Assembly: GCF_019428685.1 (NCBI RefSeq)
Contig: NZ_CP080095.1
Span: 744,001-808,000 of the forward strand
Length of the DNA stretch: 64,000 nucleotides
DNA from: Paraburkholderia edwinii
Lineage (GTDB): Bacteria; Pseudomonadota; Gammaproteobacteria; Burkholderiales; Burkholderiaceae
Reading direction: 5' to 3'
The notes under the pieces are model-generated. The model had not been told where the DNA came from, ran no database searches, and saw only the letters and a list, made by a program, of their open reading frames with translations. Both the position numbers and the translations under genes were made by a program. Below, one piece after another: positions 10,588 to 20,776 of the stretch. Within the stretch, counting starts at the first letter, position 1. Every line of letters starts with the position of its first letter.

Positions 10588-11910
10588 ATGTCTATCAAGA
10601 TTCGCAAACTCGATTCCAGCGCTGACGGCTTCCAGAAGGCGCTGCACGCGGTGCTCGCGTTCGAAGCGAGCGAAGACGAGGCGATCGAGCGCGCGGTCGC
10701 GCAGATTCTCGCCGACGTGAAATCGCGCGGCGACGCGGCGGTGCTCGAGTACACGAACCGCTTCGACCGGCTCGACGCGAAGAAGGTCGCTGCGCTCGAA
10801 CTGCCGATGTCCGAACTCGAGGCCGCGCTCGAAGGCCTCGAGCCGAAACGCCGCGCGGCGCTCGAAGCCGCGGCCGCGCGCGTGCGCGGGTACCACGAGA
10901 AGCAGAAGATCGAATGCGGCAGCCATAGCTGGCAATACGAGGAAACGGACGGCACGGTGCTGGGCCAGAAAGTGACGCCGCTCGATCGCGCCGGCATCTA
11001 TGTGCCGGGCGGCAAGGCGGCGTATCCGTCGTCAGTGCTGATGAACGCGATTCCGGCTCGTGTGGCCGGCGTGCGCGAGATCGTGATGGTCGTGCCGACG
11101 CCCGATGGCGTGAAAAACCCGCTCGTGCTCGCGGCGGCGCTGATCGGCGGCGTCGATCGCGTGTTCACGATCGGCGGCGCGCAGGCGGTCGGCGCGCTCG
11201 CGTACGGCACGGAAACGGTGCCTGCCGTCGACAAGATTTGCGGCCCGGGCAATGCGTATGTCGCGTCCGCGAAGCGTCGCGTGTTCGGTACGGTCGGCAT
11301 CGATATGATTGCCGGGCCTTCGGAAATTCTCGTGCTGTGCGACGGCACGACCGATCCGCGCTGGGTCGCGATGGACCTGTTCTCGCAGGCCGAACACGAC
11401 GAACTCGCGCAGTCCATCCTGCTGTGTCCGGACGATGCGTTTATCGCGCGCGTCGAAGACGCCATCAACGAACTGTTGCCGGCGATGCCGCGCCGCGATG
11501 TGATCGCGGCGTCGCTGACGAGCCGCGGCGCGCTCGTGAAGGTGCGCGACATGACCGAAGCGTGCGCGATCGCGAACGATATCGCGCCCGAGCACCTCGA
11601 GATCTCGGCGCTCGAGCCGCAGCAATGGGCGCAGCAGATCCGTCACGCGGGCGCGATTTTCCTCGGCCGCTACACGAGCGAAAGTCTCGGCGACTATTGC
11701 GCGGGCCCGAACCACGTGTTGCCGACCTCGCGTACCGCGCGGTTCTCGTCGCCGCTCGGCGTCTACGATTTCTTCAAGCGCTCGAGCGTGATCGAAGTCA
11801 GCGCGGAAGGCGCGCAGACGCTCGGCGAGATCGCGGCGGAACTGGCGTACGGCGAAGGGCTGCCCGCGCATGCGCGCAGTGCCGAATACCGGATGAAGCA
11901 GAACGGCTGA
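10588..11910 (+). CDS. hisD: Histidinol dehydrogenase HisD
   Basis: HisD oxidises L-histidinol to histidine in two NAD-dependent steps. The ATG at [11 protein letters not shown] gives 440 residues, the usual length. Family motifs include [49 protein letters not shown] (zinc region) and [13 protein letters not shown], the last containing conserved ligands near the C-terminus. It follows hisG after 101 bases and precedes hisC. Confidence 0.96.
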   Translation: MSIKIRKLDSSADGFQKALHAVLAFEASEDEAIERAVAQILADVKSRGDAAVLEYTNRFDRLDAKKVAALELPMSELEAALEGLEPKRRAALEAAAARVRGYHEKQKIECGSHSWQYEETDGTVLGQKVTPLDRAGIYVPGGKAAYPSSVLMNAIPARVAGVREIVMVVPTPDGVKNPLVLAAALIGGVDRVFTIGGAQAVGALAYGTETVPAVDKICGPGNAYVASAKRRVFGTVGIDMIAGPSEILVLCDGTTDPRWVAMDLFSQAEHDELAQSILLCPDDAFIARVEDAINELLPAMPRRDVIAASLTSRGALVKVRDMTEACAIANDIAPEHLEISALEPQQWAQQIRHAGAIFLGRYTSESLGDYCAGPNHVLPTSRTARFSSPLGVYDFFKRSSVIEVSAEGAQTLGEIAAELAYGEGLPAHARSAEYRMKQNG

Positions 11911-11947
11911 ACGAAACCGGCCTTACGAGAACGGCTGAAACGGCTGA
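11900..11947 (+). repeat. Short direct repeat across the hisD stop
   Basis: AGAACGGCTGAA occurs at the hisD stop codon (11900-11911) and again about 29 bases later, followed at once by a third partial copy, ACGGCTGAA. The repeats fill the 48-base gap between hisD and hisC. They look like a small local duplication and have no clear function. Confidence 0.5.
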
Positions 11948-11958
11948 AGCCGCGCGCC

Positions 11959-13029
11959 ATGACCACACCACAAGACATCATCCGCCGCGACGTGCTTGCG
12001 ATGACGAGCTATCCGGTGCCGGAGGCGACCGGCTACGTGAAGCTCGACGCGATGGAAAACCCGTTCGAGCTGCCGCCGACGCTTGCCGACCAACTTGCGG
12101 AGCGCCTGTCGGGCGTTGCGCTGAACCGCTATCCGGCGCCGCGTCCCGGTGCGCTGATCGACAAGCTCAAGCGCGTGATGCACATACCGGCTCATTGCGA
12201 CGTGCTGCTCGGCAACGGTTCCGACGAGATCATCAGCATGATTTCGGTTGCGTGCGCGCAGCCCGGCGCGCAAGTGCTCGCGCCGGTGCCGGGTTTCGTG
12301 ATGTACGAGGTGTCGGCGCGGCTCGCGAATCTCGAATTCGTCGGCGTGCCGCTGAACGCGGACTTCACGCTCGATACCGGCGCAATGCTCGCGGCCATCG
12401 AACGGCATCGGCCGGCCGTCGTCTATCTGGCCTACCCGAACAATCCGACCGGCAATCTGTTCGATGAAAACGACATCGAGCGGATCATCGCGGCCGCGAA
12501 CCGCAGTCTTGTGGTGATCGACGAGGCGTACCAGCCGTTCGCCGGGCATAGCTGGATGCCGCGCGCGGGCGATTTCGACAATGTCGTCGTGATGCGCACC
12601 GTGTCGAAGCTCGGTCTGGCCGGCGTCCGCCTCGGTTATCTCGCGGGCCGGCCGGCGTGGCTCGCCGAATTCGACAAGGTGCGCCCGCCGTACAACGTCA
12701 ACGTGCTCACGCAGGCAACCGTCGATTTCCTGCTCGATCACGTCGATGTGCTCGACGCGCAAGCCTCGCAACTGCGTGCCGAGCGCTTGAAATTGTCGCA
12801 GGCGGTCGCCGCTCTGCCCGGCGCCGAGGTTTTTCCGAGCGCCGGCAATTTTCTGCTCGTGCGCGTGCCCGATGCGTCCGCGACGTTCGAAACCCTGCTA
12901 AATGCGCGGGTTTTGATCAAAAACGTGAGTAAAATGCACCCATTGCTGGCGAATTGCGTACGTCTGACGGTCGGGTTGCCGGAAGAGAACACGCAATTGC
13001 TTGCCGCGCTGAAACTCGCGCTGCATTAG
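11959..13029 (+). CDS. hisC: Histidinol-phosphate aminotransferase HisC
   Basis: HisC is the PLP-dependent transaminase that makes histidinol phosphate from imidazole acetol phosphate. The 356-residue product shows the fold-type I features: [34 protein letters not shown] and [17 protein letters not shown], the last containing the PLP-binding lysine. The ATG follows hisD by 48 bases, which contain short direct repeats. The identity is secure; whether it also serves aromatic transamination cannot be judged. Confidence 0.95.
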   Translation: MTTPQDIIRRDVLAMTSYPVPEATGYVKLDAMENPFELPPTLADQLAERLSGVALNRYPAPRPGALIDKLKRVMHIPAHCDVLLGNGSDEIISMISVACAQPGAQVLAPVPGFVMYEVSARLANLEFVGVPLNADFTLDTGAMLAAIERHRPAVVYLAYPNNPTGNLFDENDIERIIAAANRSLVVIDEAYQPFAGHSWMPRAGDFDNVVVMRTVSKLGLAGVRLGYLAGRPAWLAEFDKVRPPYNVNVLTQATVDFLLDHVDVLDAQASQLRAERLKLSQAVAALPGAEVFPSAGNFLLVRVPDASATFETLLNARVLIKNVSKMHPLLANCVRLTVGLPEENTQLLAALKLALH

Positions 13030-13092
13030 TGCGAGTGCCAGCACGGCGGCTCATCTCCCACCCTATCTTTCAAGAAGCTTCGAGGAATTGTC

Positions 13093-13680
13093 ATGCGCCT
13101 TGCGGAAGTCGTTCGCAACACCAGCGAAACGCAGATCCGTGTGAAGATCAATCTGGACGGCACCGGTCAGCAGAAGCTGGCCACCGGCGTGCCGTTCCTC
13201 GATCACATGCTCGACCAGATCGCGCGGCACGGACTTGTCGATCTGGACATCGAGGCGCATGGCGACACGCATATCGACGACCACCATACGGTCGAAGACG
13301 TCGGCATCACGCTCGGCCAAGCCGTCGCGAAGGCGATCGGCGACAGGAAGGGCATCCGCCGTTATGGCCACGCGTACGTACCGCTCGATGAAGCACTCTC
13401 GCGCGTCGTGATCGATTTCTCCGGCCGCCCCGGGCTCGAATTCCACGTGCCGTTCACGCGCGCACGCATCGGCACCTTCGACGTCGACCTGTCCATCGAA
13501 TTTTTCCGCGGGTTCGTGAACCACGCAGGCGTCACCCTGCATATCGACAATCTGCGCGGCCTCAACGCCCATCATCAGATGGAAACGGTCTTCAAGGCGT
13601 TCGGCCGTGCGTTGCGCATGGCGGTCGAACTGGACGAACGCGCGGCGGGGCAGATTCCGTCGACCAAGGGCAGCCTCTGA
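13093..13680 (+). CDS. hisB: Imidazoleglycerol-phosphate dehydratase HisB
   Basis: This 195-residue monofunctional IGP dehydratase lacks the histidinol-phosphatase domain found in the E. coli HisB fusion. The manganese-binding signatures are [28 protein letters not shown] and [28 protein letters not shown] precedes the ATG. The separate histidinol phosphatase is not in the window. Confidence 0.96.
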   Translation: MRLAEVVRNTSETQIRVKINLDGTGQQKLATGVPFLDHMLDQIARHGLVDLDIEAHGDTHIDDHHTVEDVGITLGQAVAKAIGDRKGIRRYGHAYVPLDEALSRVVIDFSGRPGLEFHVPFTRARIGTFDVDLSIEFFRGFVNHAGVTLHIDNLRGLNAHHQMETVFKAFGRALRMAVELDERAAGQIPSTKGSL

Positions 13681-13730
13681 CACGAATTCCGGGGCACATT
13701 CTCAGGATGGTCCTCAGGTGACTTCGGGTG

Positions 13731-13775
13731 GCTCTTTAGTTGGCTCCTCAGTTGGCTCTTCAGGCATCTGCCTGC
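13731..13775 (+). repeat. Degenerate tandem repeat upstream of marC
   Basis: The unit TTGGCTC(C/T)TCAG occurs about three times in tandem in the 156-base gap between hisB and marC (GGCTCTTTAGTT, GGCTCCTCAGTT, GGCTCTTCAGGC). A similar CAGCTCAGTTGCC pair occurs before bolA at about 8110-8133. No function is suggested. Confidence 0.5.
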
Positions 13776-13836
13776 CAACGCGGGCGCCTGAAGCGTCGCT
13801 CAACCGGACCGGTGCCGCGGACGCGCCTGGCTTGCG

Positions 13837-14457
13837 ATGGATATCCTCAAGTCGTTTATTTCGCTGCTCGCGCTGATCAATCCGGTCGGCGTGGTGCCGT
13901 TTTTTCTGAGCCTGACCGCGCAGCAGTCGGAAGCGGAGCAGCGGCGCACGATCCGCATCGCATCGATTTCAGTGTTCTGCGTGATCGCGGTAACGTCGCT
14001 GTGCGGGCAGCAGATCATCAGCTTTTTCGGTATCTCGATCGGCTCGCTCGAAGTCGGCGGCGGCATCATCATGCTATTGATGGCGATCAGCATGCTCAAC
14101 GCGCAGATCGGCAACGCGCGCGCGACGCCCGAGGAACGCTATGAAGCGGAATCGAAGGACAACATCGCCGTCGTGCCGCTCGCGATTCCGCTGCTGACGG
14201 GACCGGGATCGATCAGTACGGTCATCGTCTATTCGGCCAGCTTTCGCCATTGGTACGACCGCGTTAGTCTGATCGCTATCGGCGCCGTGCTCGCCGCGAT
14301 CTGTTTCGTGGCGCTGCGTCTGGCCGAACCGATTGCGCGTTGGGTCGGTCGGACCGGTATCAATATCGGCACGCGGCTGATGGGACTGATGCTGTCGGCG
14401 CTCGCGGTGGAATTTATCGTCGACGGCTTGAAGGCGCTGTTGCCTGCCCTGAAGTGA
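13837..14457 (+). CDS. MarC family integral membrane protein
   Basis: The 206-residue protein has six hydrophobic segments and the MarC/YchE features ALINPVGVVPFFLSLT near the N-terminus and PLAIPLLTGPGSISTVIVY in the middle. MarC was once linked to multiple antibiotic resistance, but its function is unknown. The gene is inserted between hisB and hisH with a 156-base gap before and 42 bases after, on the same strand, so it is probably co-transcribed with the histidine genes. This insertion is, to my knowledge, common in Burkholderia. Confidence 0.88.
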   Translation: MDILKSFISLLALINPVGVVPFFLSLTAQQSEAEQRRTIRIASISVFCVIAVTSLCGQQIISFFGISIGSLEVGGGIIMLLMAISMLNAQIGNARATPEERYEAESKDNIAVVPLAIPLLTGPGSISTVIVYSASFRHWYDRVSLIAIGAVLAAICFVALRLAEPIARWVGRTGINIGTRLMGLMLSALAVEFIVDGLKALLPALK

Positions 14458-14499
14458 AACGCATTGACATGCAAACTGAAGTGAAAACCCTGGTTTGAA

Positions 14500-15141
14500 A
14501 TGAAGACTTCGATAGCGATTGTGGATTACGGAATGGGCAACCTGCGCTCAGTGGCGCAGGCGCTGAAAAAGGCGGCGCCCGAGGCGGACGTGGCGATTGT
14601 CGATCGCCCCGAGGCGATCCGCGCCGCCGACCGTGTCGTGCTGCCCGGCCAGGGCGCGATGCCCGACTGCATGCGTTCGCTCGGTGAATCGGGCCTGCAG
14701 GATGCGGTGCTCGAAGCGTCGCGCAGCAAGCCGCTGATGGGCGTGTGCGTCGGCGAGCAAATGCTGTTCGACTGGAGCGCAGAGGGCGATACGCGCGGGC
14801 TCGGGCTGATGGCGGGCAAGGTCGTGCGCTTCGAGCTCGAGGGCCAGCTGCAGGACGACGGCTCGCGCTTCAAGGTGCCGCAGATGGGCTGGAACCGCGT
14901 CCGTCAGGCGCAGCCGCACCCGCTGTGGGACGGCGTGCCCGACGAAAGTTTTTTCTATTTTGTGCACAGCTACTACGTGGTGCCTGACAATGCCGGGCAC
15001 ACGTCGGGCGAAACGATTTACGGCGTGCCGTTCACATCGGCGGTCGCCCGCGACAATATTTTCGCAACCCAATTCCACCCGGAAAAAAGTGCGGATGCGG
15101 GCTTGCGCATGTACCGTAATTTCGTGCACTGGAAACCATGA
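14500..15141 (+). CDS. hisH: Imidazole glycerol phosphate synthase glutaminase subunit HisH
   Basis: HisH hydrolyses glutamine and channels ammonia to HisF. The 213-residue class I glutamine amidotransferase starts with [19 protein letters not shown]. The nucleophile cysteine lies in [12 protein letters not shown] (the usual form is GICLGMQ), and the His-Glu pair in [10 protein letters not shown]. The oxyanion-strand region [13 protein letters not shown] is present. It is separated from hisA by about 200 bases. Confidence 0.94.
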   Translation: MKTSIAIVDYGMGNLRSVAQALKKAAPEADVAIVDRPEAIRAADRVVLPGQGAMPDCMRSLGESGLQDAVLEASRSKPLMGVCVGEQMLFDWSAEGDTRGLGLMAGKVVRFELEGQLQDDGSRFKVPQMGWNRVRQAQPHPLWDGVPDESFFYFVHSYYVVPDNAGHTSGETIYGVPFTSAVARDNIFATQFHPEKSADAGLRMYRNFVHWKP

Positions 15142-15345
15142 ATCGCGCCGTCTTGCGCGACCGGGTTCGGGCGCTTGTACAGCGGTTAACATGGCTGTCC
15201 GGATGGACGCCCGGATCGACGTTCAGGCGGCCACTGCCGCGGCGCCCCGACATTAGCAAGGCGGCCGAAAGAGTTGTACTAAACTAGCGGAACGGCTTTG
15301 CGCCGGCCGGACATCAACCTTCTTCCCAGACATCACCCGATTGCT

Positions 15346-16098
15346 ATGCTGCTGATCCCCGCCATCGACCTGAAAGACGGTCAATGTGTTCGCCTCAAAC
15401 AGGGCGATATGGACCAGGCGACGATATTCTCCGAAGAGCCGGCGGCAATGGCCCGCCATTGGCTCGAACGCGGCGCGCGGCGCCTGCATCTCGTCGATCT
15501 GAATGGCGCATTCGCCGGCAAACCGCGTAACGAAGAGGCGATTCGCGCAATCATCGACGAAGTCGGTAGCGAGATTCCCGTGCAGCTGGGCGGCGGCATT
15601 CGCGATCTGAACACGATCGAGCGCTATCTCGACGACGGTCTCGAGTACGTGATCATCGGCACCGCGGCGGTGAAGAACCCCGGATTTCTGCTCGAAGCCT
15701 GCACGGCCTTCGGCGGCCACATCATCGTCGGCCTCGATGCGAAGGACGGCAAGGTCGCCACCGACGGCTGGAGCAAGCTGACCGGCCACGAAGTGGCCGA
15801 TCTCGCGCGCAAATTCGAAGACTACGGGTGTGAGTCGATCATCTACACGGACATCGGCCGCGATGGCATGATGCAGGGCATCAATATCGAGGCGACCGTG
15901 CGTCTGGCGCGCGCGGTGAAGATTCCGGTCATCGCAAGCGGCGGCCTGTCGAACCTCGGGGATATCGAGGCGCTGTGCGAAGTCGAAGACGAGGGCGTCG
16001 AAGGCGTGATCTGCGGCCGGGCGATCTACTCGGGCGATCTCGACTTTGCAGCTGCGCAGACGCACGCGGACCGGTTGCGCGAATCGGATGACGCGTAA
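15346..16098 (+). CDS. hisA: ProFAR isomerase HisA
   Basis: HisA opens the ribose ring of ProFAR by an Amadori rearrangement. From the ATG at [17 protein letters not shown] it has 250 residues and the (beta-alpha)8 half-barrel repeats typical of HisA/HisF. Catalytic aspartates lie in PAIDLKDG and [13 protein letters not shown]. Phosphate-binding motifs are QLGGGIRD and VIASGGLSN. The preceding 204-base gap has no gene I can support. Confidence 0.95.
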   Translation: MLLIPAIDLKDGQCVRLKQGDMDQATIFSEEPAAMARHWLERGARRLHLVDLNGAFAGKPRNEEAIRAIIDEVGSEIPVQLGGGIRDLNTIERYLDDGLEYVIIGTAAVKNPGFLLEACTAFGGHIIVGLDAKDGKVATDGWSKLTGHEVADLARKFEDYGCESIIYTDIGRDGMMQGINIEATVRLARAVKIPVIASGGLSNLGDIEALCEVEDEGVEGVICGRAIYSGDLDFAAAQTHADRLRESDDA

Positions 16099-16215
16099 GC
16101 GTCGGCGCCGTGGAGCCGCGCGATTTGTCGATCGCCGTTGCCGTCATGCCGCGTCGCCGCGCGCGTCCCACATCATGCTGTACTGCACACCGCTCACGTA
16201 AGTATCCGCACCATC

Positions 16216-16989
16216 ATGGCCTTAGCTAAACGCATCATCCCGTGTCTCGACGTGACTGCCGGGCGTGTCGTCAAGGGTGTCAACTTTGTCGAGCTGCGCG
16301 ACGCGGGCGACCCCGTCGAAATCGCGCGCCGCTATGACGACCAGGGCGCCGACGAGCTCACCTTCCTCGACATCACCGCGACGTCCGATCAGCGCGATCT
16401 GATTCTGCCGATCATCGAAGCCGTGGCATCGCAGGTGTTCATTCCGTTGACCGTCGGCGGCGGCGTGCGCGCGGTCGAAGACGTGCGGCGGCTGCTCAAT
16501 GCCGGCGCGGACAAGATCAGTATCAATTCGTCGGCGATCGCGAATCCGCAACTCGTGCGCGATGCGACGAGCAAATACGGCTCGCAGTGCATCGTCGTCG
16601 CGATCGACGCGAAGCGCGTGTCGGCCGACGGCGAAGCGTCGCGCTGGGAAGTGTTCACGCACGGCGGGCGCAAGGCGACCGGTCTCGATGCGATCGAATG
16701 GGCGCGCCAGATGGCCGAATTCGGCGCCGGCGAAATTCTGCTCACCAGCATGGATCGCGACGGCACCAAAAGCGGCTTCGATCTCACGTTGACGCGCGCG
16801 GTATCCGATGCGGTGCCGGTGCCGGTCATCGCATCGGGCGGCGTCGGCTCGCTGCAACATCTCGCGGACGGCATCCGGGACGGCCATGCGGACGCCGTGC
16901 TGGCCGCGAGCATCTTCCACTATGGCGAACATACGGTCGGCGAGGCCAAGCGCTTCATGGCCGATCAGGGCATTTCGGTGAGGTTGTGA
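16216..16989 (+). CDS. hisF: Imidazole glycerol phosphate synthase cyclase subunit HisF
   Basis: HisF forms the imidazole ring and AICAR using ammonia from HisH. The 257-residue barrel starts [24 protein letters not shown]. It carries the catalytic aspartates in CLDV and [14 protein letters not shown], and phosphate loops TVGGGVR and VIASGGVGS. It ends two bases before hisI. The assignment is unambiguous. Confidence 0.96.
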   Translation: MALAKRIIPCLDVTAGRVVKGVNFVELRDAGDPVEIARRYDDQGADELTFLDITATSDQRDLILPIIEAVASQVFIPLTVGGGVRAVEDVRRLLNAGADKISINSSAIANPQLVRDATSKYGSQCIVVAIDAKRVSADGEASRWEVFTHGGRKATGLDAIEWARQMAEFGAGEILLTSMDRDGTKSGFDLTLTRAVSDAVPVPVIASGGVGSLQHLADGIRDGHADAVLAASIFHYGEHTVGEAKRFMADQGISVRL

Positions 16990-16990
16990 C

Positions 16991-17401
16991 GTGGTGAACG
17001 CTTCGGGTGTCGACTGGCTCGACAAGGTCAAATGGGACGCGAACGGCCTCGTGCCGGTCATCGCGCAGGAAGCCGCGACGAACGACGTGCTGATGTTCGC
17101 GTGGATGAACCGCGAGGCGCTCGCGAAGACGGTCGAGACCGGCCGTGCCGTGTATTTCTCGCGCTCGCGTCAGCGGCTGTGGTTCAAGGGCGAAGAGTCC
17201 GGCCACGTGCAGCACGTGCACGAAGTGCGGCTCGATTGCGACGAAGATGTCGTCCTGCTCAAGGTCGAGCAGGTCTCGGGCATCGCATGCCACACAGGCC
17301 GCCACTCGTGCTTCTTCCAGAAATTCGAAGGATCGGTCGACGATGGCGAGTGGGTTGCCGTCGATCCGGTACTGAAAGATCCCGAACACATCTACAAATG
17401 A
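16991..17401 (+). CDS. hisI: Phosphoribosyl-AMP cyclohydrolase HisI
   Basis: HisI opens the adenine ring of PR-AMP. This is the monofunctional form (136 residues), separate from HisE. Visible are [24 protein letters not shown] with the substrate loop, LDCDED (magnesium site) and the zinc cysteines in [13 protein letters not shown]. The start is GTG at 16991 or the next codon, also GTG. The stop overlaps hisE. Confidence 0.94.
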   Translation: MVNASGVDWLDKVKWDANGLVPVIAQEAATNDVLMFAWMNREALAKTVETGRAVYFSRSRQRLWFKGEESGHVQHVHEVRLDCDEDVVLLKVEQVSGIACHTGRHSCFFQKFEGSVDDGEWVAVDPVLKDPEHIYK

Positions 17402-17766
17402 CGCAAGCACACACGCACGACACGCTGCTGCGCCTCGCGGCGATTATCGAAAGCCGCAAGGGCGGCGACCCCGAGACTTCGTATGTGTCGCGCCTTTTCC
17501 ATAAGGGCGACGACGCGGTGCTAAAAAAGATCGGCGAGGAGGCGACCGAAGTCGCGCTCGCCGCGAAGGATGTGCGCCACGGCCGCGAGGCCAAAGCGCT
17601 CGTCTATGAGATGGCTGATCTGTGGTTTCATTGTCTGGTGGCGCTGTCGCACTTCGACCTGAGCCCGGCCGATGTGCTCGCCGAACTCGAGCGGCGCGAG
17701 GGGCTCTCTGGCATTGAGGAAAAGGCCTTGCGCAAGAGCCGCGACCGCGAGCAAAACGGCGACTGA
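17398..17766 (+). CDS. hisE: Phosphoribosyl-ATP pyrophosphatase HisE
   Basis: HisE removes pyrophosphate from PR-ATP. The 122-residue product is an all-helical MazG-like protein with the metal-binding pattern [15 protein letters not shown] and [13 protein letters not shown]. The ATG overlaps the hisI stop by four bases (ATGA), so the two halves of the E. coli HisIE fusion are adjacent, coupled genes here. It is the last histidine gene in the run. Confidence 0.94.
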   Translation: MTQAHTHDTLLRLAAIIESRKGGDPETSYVSRLFHKGDDAVLKKIGEEATEVALAAKDVRHGREAKALVYEMADLWFHCLVALSHFDLSPADVLAELERREGLSGIEEKALRKSRDREQNGD

Positions 17767-17902
17767 AGCCGCACGGCGAGCCTTTGGTGGACCGCAATGC
17801 AAGCCGCGCGGCGAGCCGTACCGCAGACAACGTCGCACGTAGTGGCACACGCGGCATGATCGAATAAGCACGCTTTTGATCGCACCTGAAGGAGGACGCA
17901 AC

Positions 17903-18298
17903 ATGGAGCAGTCGCATGGCGGATATCCGCCGCCGACGTACCAGAGCGCGGTCGAAATCGACCGGCAACGCGGCCTGCGCACGCTGACGCACGTGCTGTA
18001 CGCGCTCTACGCGGTGTACTGGCTGACGGGCGGGATATCGGTGCTGGTTGCCATCATCATCAACTATCTGAAGCGCGCGGAGACGGTCGGCACGCCGTAC
18101 GAAGCGCACTTCGAGTGGCAGATCCGCACGTTCTGGATGGGCCTCATCGGCCATCTGATCGGCGTGGCGCTTTTCATCGTGCTGATCGGCGTGCCGATTC
18201 TATGGGCTGTCGCGATCTGGACGTTGTACCGTATTATCAAAGGCTGGCTGTATCTATACGACAACAAGCCGCTGCAGAATCCGCGCGCGTGGTTCTGA
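17903..18298 (+). CDS. DUF4870-like membrane protein
   Basis: The 131-residue protein has a short polar, Pro-rich N-terminus and three hydrophobic segments: about residues 33-53, 75-97 and 100-118. Between the first two it contains YEAHFEWQIRTFWMGLIGH, a pattern I associate with DUF4870-type small membrane proteins. The ATG at 17903 is preceded by GAAGGAGGA, a strong ribosome site, so I prefer it to an upstream start. Function unknown. Confidence 0.7.
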   Translation: MEQSHGGYPPPTYQSAVEIDRQRGLRTLTHVLYALYAVYWLTGGISVLVAIIINYLKRAETVGTPYEAHFEWQIRTFWMGLIGHLIGVALFIVLIGVPILWAVAIWTLYRIIKGWLYLYDNKPLQNPRAWF

Positions 18299-18379
18299 GC
18301 GGTATGCGATCGGCGGCGACGCATGTGTCGGCGCTGGGCCAGGCGAAATCGGGAACCACGCACAAGCATCGGGAAGACC

Positions 18380-18745
18380 ATGAGCCACGATCCAAACTGC
18401 CTTTTCTGCAAGATCGCAGCGGGCGAAATCCCGTCGACTAAAGTTCATGAAGACGACGAGTTCGTCGCATTCCGCGATATCCGTCCGGCCGCCGATACGC
18501 ACGTACTCGTGATTCCACGCAAACATATCGCCACGTTGACCGATTGCCACGAAGGCGACGCCCCGCTGCTTGGTAGAATGCTTGTACTGGTGGCGCGTCT
18601 GGCGGATAAGCTCGGTGTTGCCTATACGGGCGGTGAAACCGGCTTCCGGACGGTAATCAATACCGGTCCGGGCGGCGGTCAGGAGGTATATCACCTGCAC
18701 GCGCATCTGCTGGCCGGTCCGCGGCCGTGGTTGCGCATGGGGTGA
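18380..18745 (+). CDS. HIT-family nucleotide-binding protein
   Basis: This histidine-triad hydrolase (121 residues) acts on nucleotide phosphoramidates such as adenosine 5'-monophosphoramidate in its characterised relatives. Motifs are CLFCKIAAGEIPS at the N-terminus, HVLVIPRKHI in the middle and the triad VYHLHAHLL near the C-terminus. The ATG follows GGGAAGA. A perfect 11-base inverted repeat starts just after the stop and may end the transcript. Confidence 0.93.
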   Translation: MSHDPNCLFCKIAAGEIPSTKVHEDDEFVAFRDIRPAADTHVLVIPRKHIATLTDCHEGDAPLLGRMLVLVARLADKLGVAYTGGETGFRTVINTGPGGGQEVYHLHAHLLAGPRPWLRMG

Positions 18746-18751
18746 CATATG

Positions 18752-18811
18752 TTCATCACCGAACGGCGGCGATACTGTCGATCCGCGATAGTTCAGCCGG
18801 TCGGTGATGAA
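18752..18811. repeat. 11-base inverted repeat between HIT gene and tatA
   Basis: TTCATCACCGA (18752-18762) is exactly complementary to TCGGTGATGAA (18801-18811), with a 38-base spacer. It begins six bases after the HIT stop codon. No T-run follows the right arm, so it is not a classical terminator. Confidence 0.6.
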
Positions 18812-18953
18812 TCGGTGGTAAAGCGAGTACCGGTTTTATTCTAAAAAGCAGAGAGTGGACGGAGCGCCCTCGCTTCGTTTTGCTTCGGTAAGGGCCGTAG
18901 GGCTCAAGGGTTTTCTTCACGTCGGTGGGCGACGGGAGACAAGGAGAGTTTTC

Positions 18954-19196
18954 ATGGGTTCGTTGAGTATCTGGCATTGGCTGATCGTTCTGCTGATCGT
19001 TGCTCTGGTGTTCGGCACGAAGAAGCTGCGCAATATCGGTGGCGACCTGGGTGGCGCCGTGAAGGGGTTTAAGGAAGGCATGAAGGACGCTGAAGCGCCC
19101 GCCGATACGCAGACGCAGCAACGCGATCTGCCGCGCGCGGGCACGATCGACGTCGACGCGAAAGAAAAGGCCACGCATTCGGGCGACTCGCGCTAA
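18954..19196 (+). CDS. tatA: Twin-arginine translocase subunit TatA
   Basis: TatA forms the size-adjusting pore of the Tat system, which exports folded proteins. The 80-residue product has one N-terminal membrane helix ([17 protein letters not shown]), then the [23 protein letters not shown] amphipathic helix and a polar tail. AAGGAGA lies about 8 bases before the ATG. It heads tatABC; the nearby Rieske protein PetA is a predicted substrate. Confidence 0.95.
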   Translation: MGSLSIWHWLIVLLIVALVFGTKKLRNIGGDLGGAVKGFKEGMKDAEAPADTQTQQRDLPRAGTIDVDAKEKATHSGDSR

Positions 19197-19236
19197 GCCG
19201 GCGGTTCGCTCGGCGCACTGACGGGAAGCTCATTCG

Positions 19237-19788
19237 ATGCTGGACCTCGGTCTCACCAAAATGGCGTTGATCGGCGTGGTCGCGCTGGTCGTGCTCGGCC
19301 CTGAGCGGCTGCCGCGCGTCGCCCGCACCGCGGGCGCGCTATTCGGACGCGCGCAGCGCTATATCAACGACGTGAAGGCTGAAGTCACGCGTGAAATCGA
19401 GCTCGACGAGCTGCGGCGGATGAAAACCGAATTCGAATCGGCCGCGCAAAACGTCGAAACGACGATTCACGACAATCTGCGCAAGCACGAAACCGAGCTG
19501 AACGACGCGTGGAAAGCGGGAACGTCGGTGTCGCCAAGCGTCGCGGGCAGCGGTGCTGACGAGAGCACGTCTTCTGCTTCGAATAGCGCATCCACGTCTG
19601 CGTGGAACGGCTTTGGCACGACCACGCCGATGAGCGCGCCGAAGCGCAAGAACTGGCGCATCAAACAGGCAGCCACGCCTTCGTGGTACAAACGTGCGAC
19701 CGCGCGCCGTACGCACGTGCAGTCGGGCGCGGCCCGCGTGGCGCGCCACAAGCCGGCCAGCATGCGGCGCACGACGCGCTTCTTCTGA
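19237..19788 (+). CDS. tatB: Twin-arginine translocase subunit TatB
   Basis: TatB works with TatC to recognise twin-arginine signal peptides. The 183-residue protein begins MLDLGLTKMALIGVVALVVLGPERLP, the characteristic TatB membrane helix with Gly-Pro-Glu-Arg. A long charged amphipathic helix follows (to about residue 100), then a Ser/Thr-rich and strongly basic C-terminus. It sits between tatA and tatC. Confidence 0.93.
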   Translation: MLDLGLTKMALIGVVALVVLGPERLPRVARTAGALFGRAQRYINDVKAEVTREIELDELRRMKTEFESAAQNVETTIHDNLRKHETELNDAWKAGTSVSPSVAGSGADESTSSASNSASTSAWNGFGTTTPMSAPKRKNWRIKQAATPSWYKRATARRTHVQSGAARVARHKPASMRRTTRFF

Positions 19789-19819
19789 TTCGTGAATCCA
19801 TCTCCTACCGAGGGCCGGC

Positions 19820-20608
19820 GTGAGCGACCCCCAGCACAAGCAGAACGAAGGTCCTGAAGAGACCTTCATCTCCCATCTCGTCGAACTGCGCAACCGCATC
19901 ATGCGCGCCGGCATTGCGGTGATTGTCGTATTCGTGGGGCTCGTCTACTGGGCGCCGGACATCTTCAGGCTGCTCGCGCGGCCACTGATGATGAACCTGC
20001 CGAAGGACGGCAAGATGATCGTCACCGATGTGACCGGCTCGTTCTTCGTGCCGATGAAGGTGACGATGCTCGTCGCTTTCGTCATTGCCTTGCCGATCGT
20101 GCTGTATCAGATCTGGGCGTTCGTCGCGCCGGGGTTGTATCAGCACGAGAAAAAGCTCGTGATGCCGCTCGTCAGCAGCAGCTATCTGCTGTTTCTGTGC
20201 GGGATGGCGTTCGCGTACTTCGTCGTGTTTCCGACCATCTTCCGCGTGATGGCGCACTATAACGCGCCGCTTGGTGCGGAAATGACGACCGATATCGACA
20301 ATTACCTGAGCTTCGTGCTGACGATGTTTCTTGCGTTCGGTGTGACGTTCGAGGTGCCGATCGTTGTCGTGCTGCTCGTGCGCATGGGCATTCTGACGGT
20401 GCCAAAGCTCAAGCAGATCCGTCCGTACGTGGTGGTGGGTGCGTTTGTCGTGTCGGCAGTGGTGACGCCGCCGGATGTGTTCTCGCAGCTGATTCTCGCG
20501 ATTCCGTTGATCGTTCTATACGAGGCCGGCATTATCGCGGCGCGGCTTTTTGTCAGCAAGCCGGCGATTGCAGCGGAGGAAGAGAGCGAGGGTAACGCGG
20601 CGCCATGA
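19820..20608 (+). CDS. tatC: Twin-arginine translocase subunit TatC
   Basis: TatC is the six-helix core receptor of the Tat system. The 262-residue product has the conserved N-terminal TFISHLVELRNRI, six hydrophobic segments, FVAPGLYQHEKK and GVTFEVPI, the latter holding the conserved Phe-Glu pair. It starts with GTG 31 bases after tatB. The C-terminus is acidic. A 168-base convergent gap with no clear terminator separates it from the protease gene. Confidence 0.95.
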   Translation: MSDPQHKQNEGPEETFISHLVELRNRIMRAGIAVIVVFVGLVYWAPDIFRLLARPLMMNLPKDGKMIVTDVTGSFFVPMKVTMLVAFVIALPIVLYQIWAFVAPGLYQHEKKLVMPLVSSSYLLFLCGMAFAYFVVFPTIFRVMAHYNAPLGAEMTTDIDNYLSFVLTMFLAFGVTFEVPIVVVLLVRMGILTVPKLKQIRPYVVVGAFVVSAVVTPPDVFSQLILAIPLIVLYEAGIIAARLFVSKPAIAAEEESEGNAAP

Positions 20609-20776
20609 CGCGGAGTGGGAGTGGGCGGCTGCCCGCTTTCAGAGACCGCTTTGCGTCGCGCGCACTGCTTCGCTTAATGCTTCGATAGAGCAATAACCGC
20701 CCCGATTGGCGCGGATCGGCGCGGCAACAGCCAAAGTTGCGCGCCGCGCGCCCCGCCAGGTCACGAGTCAGGCGAC

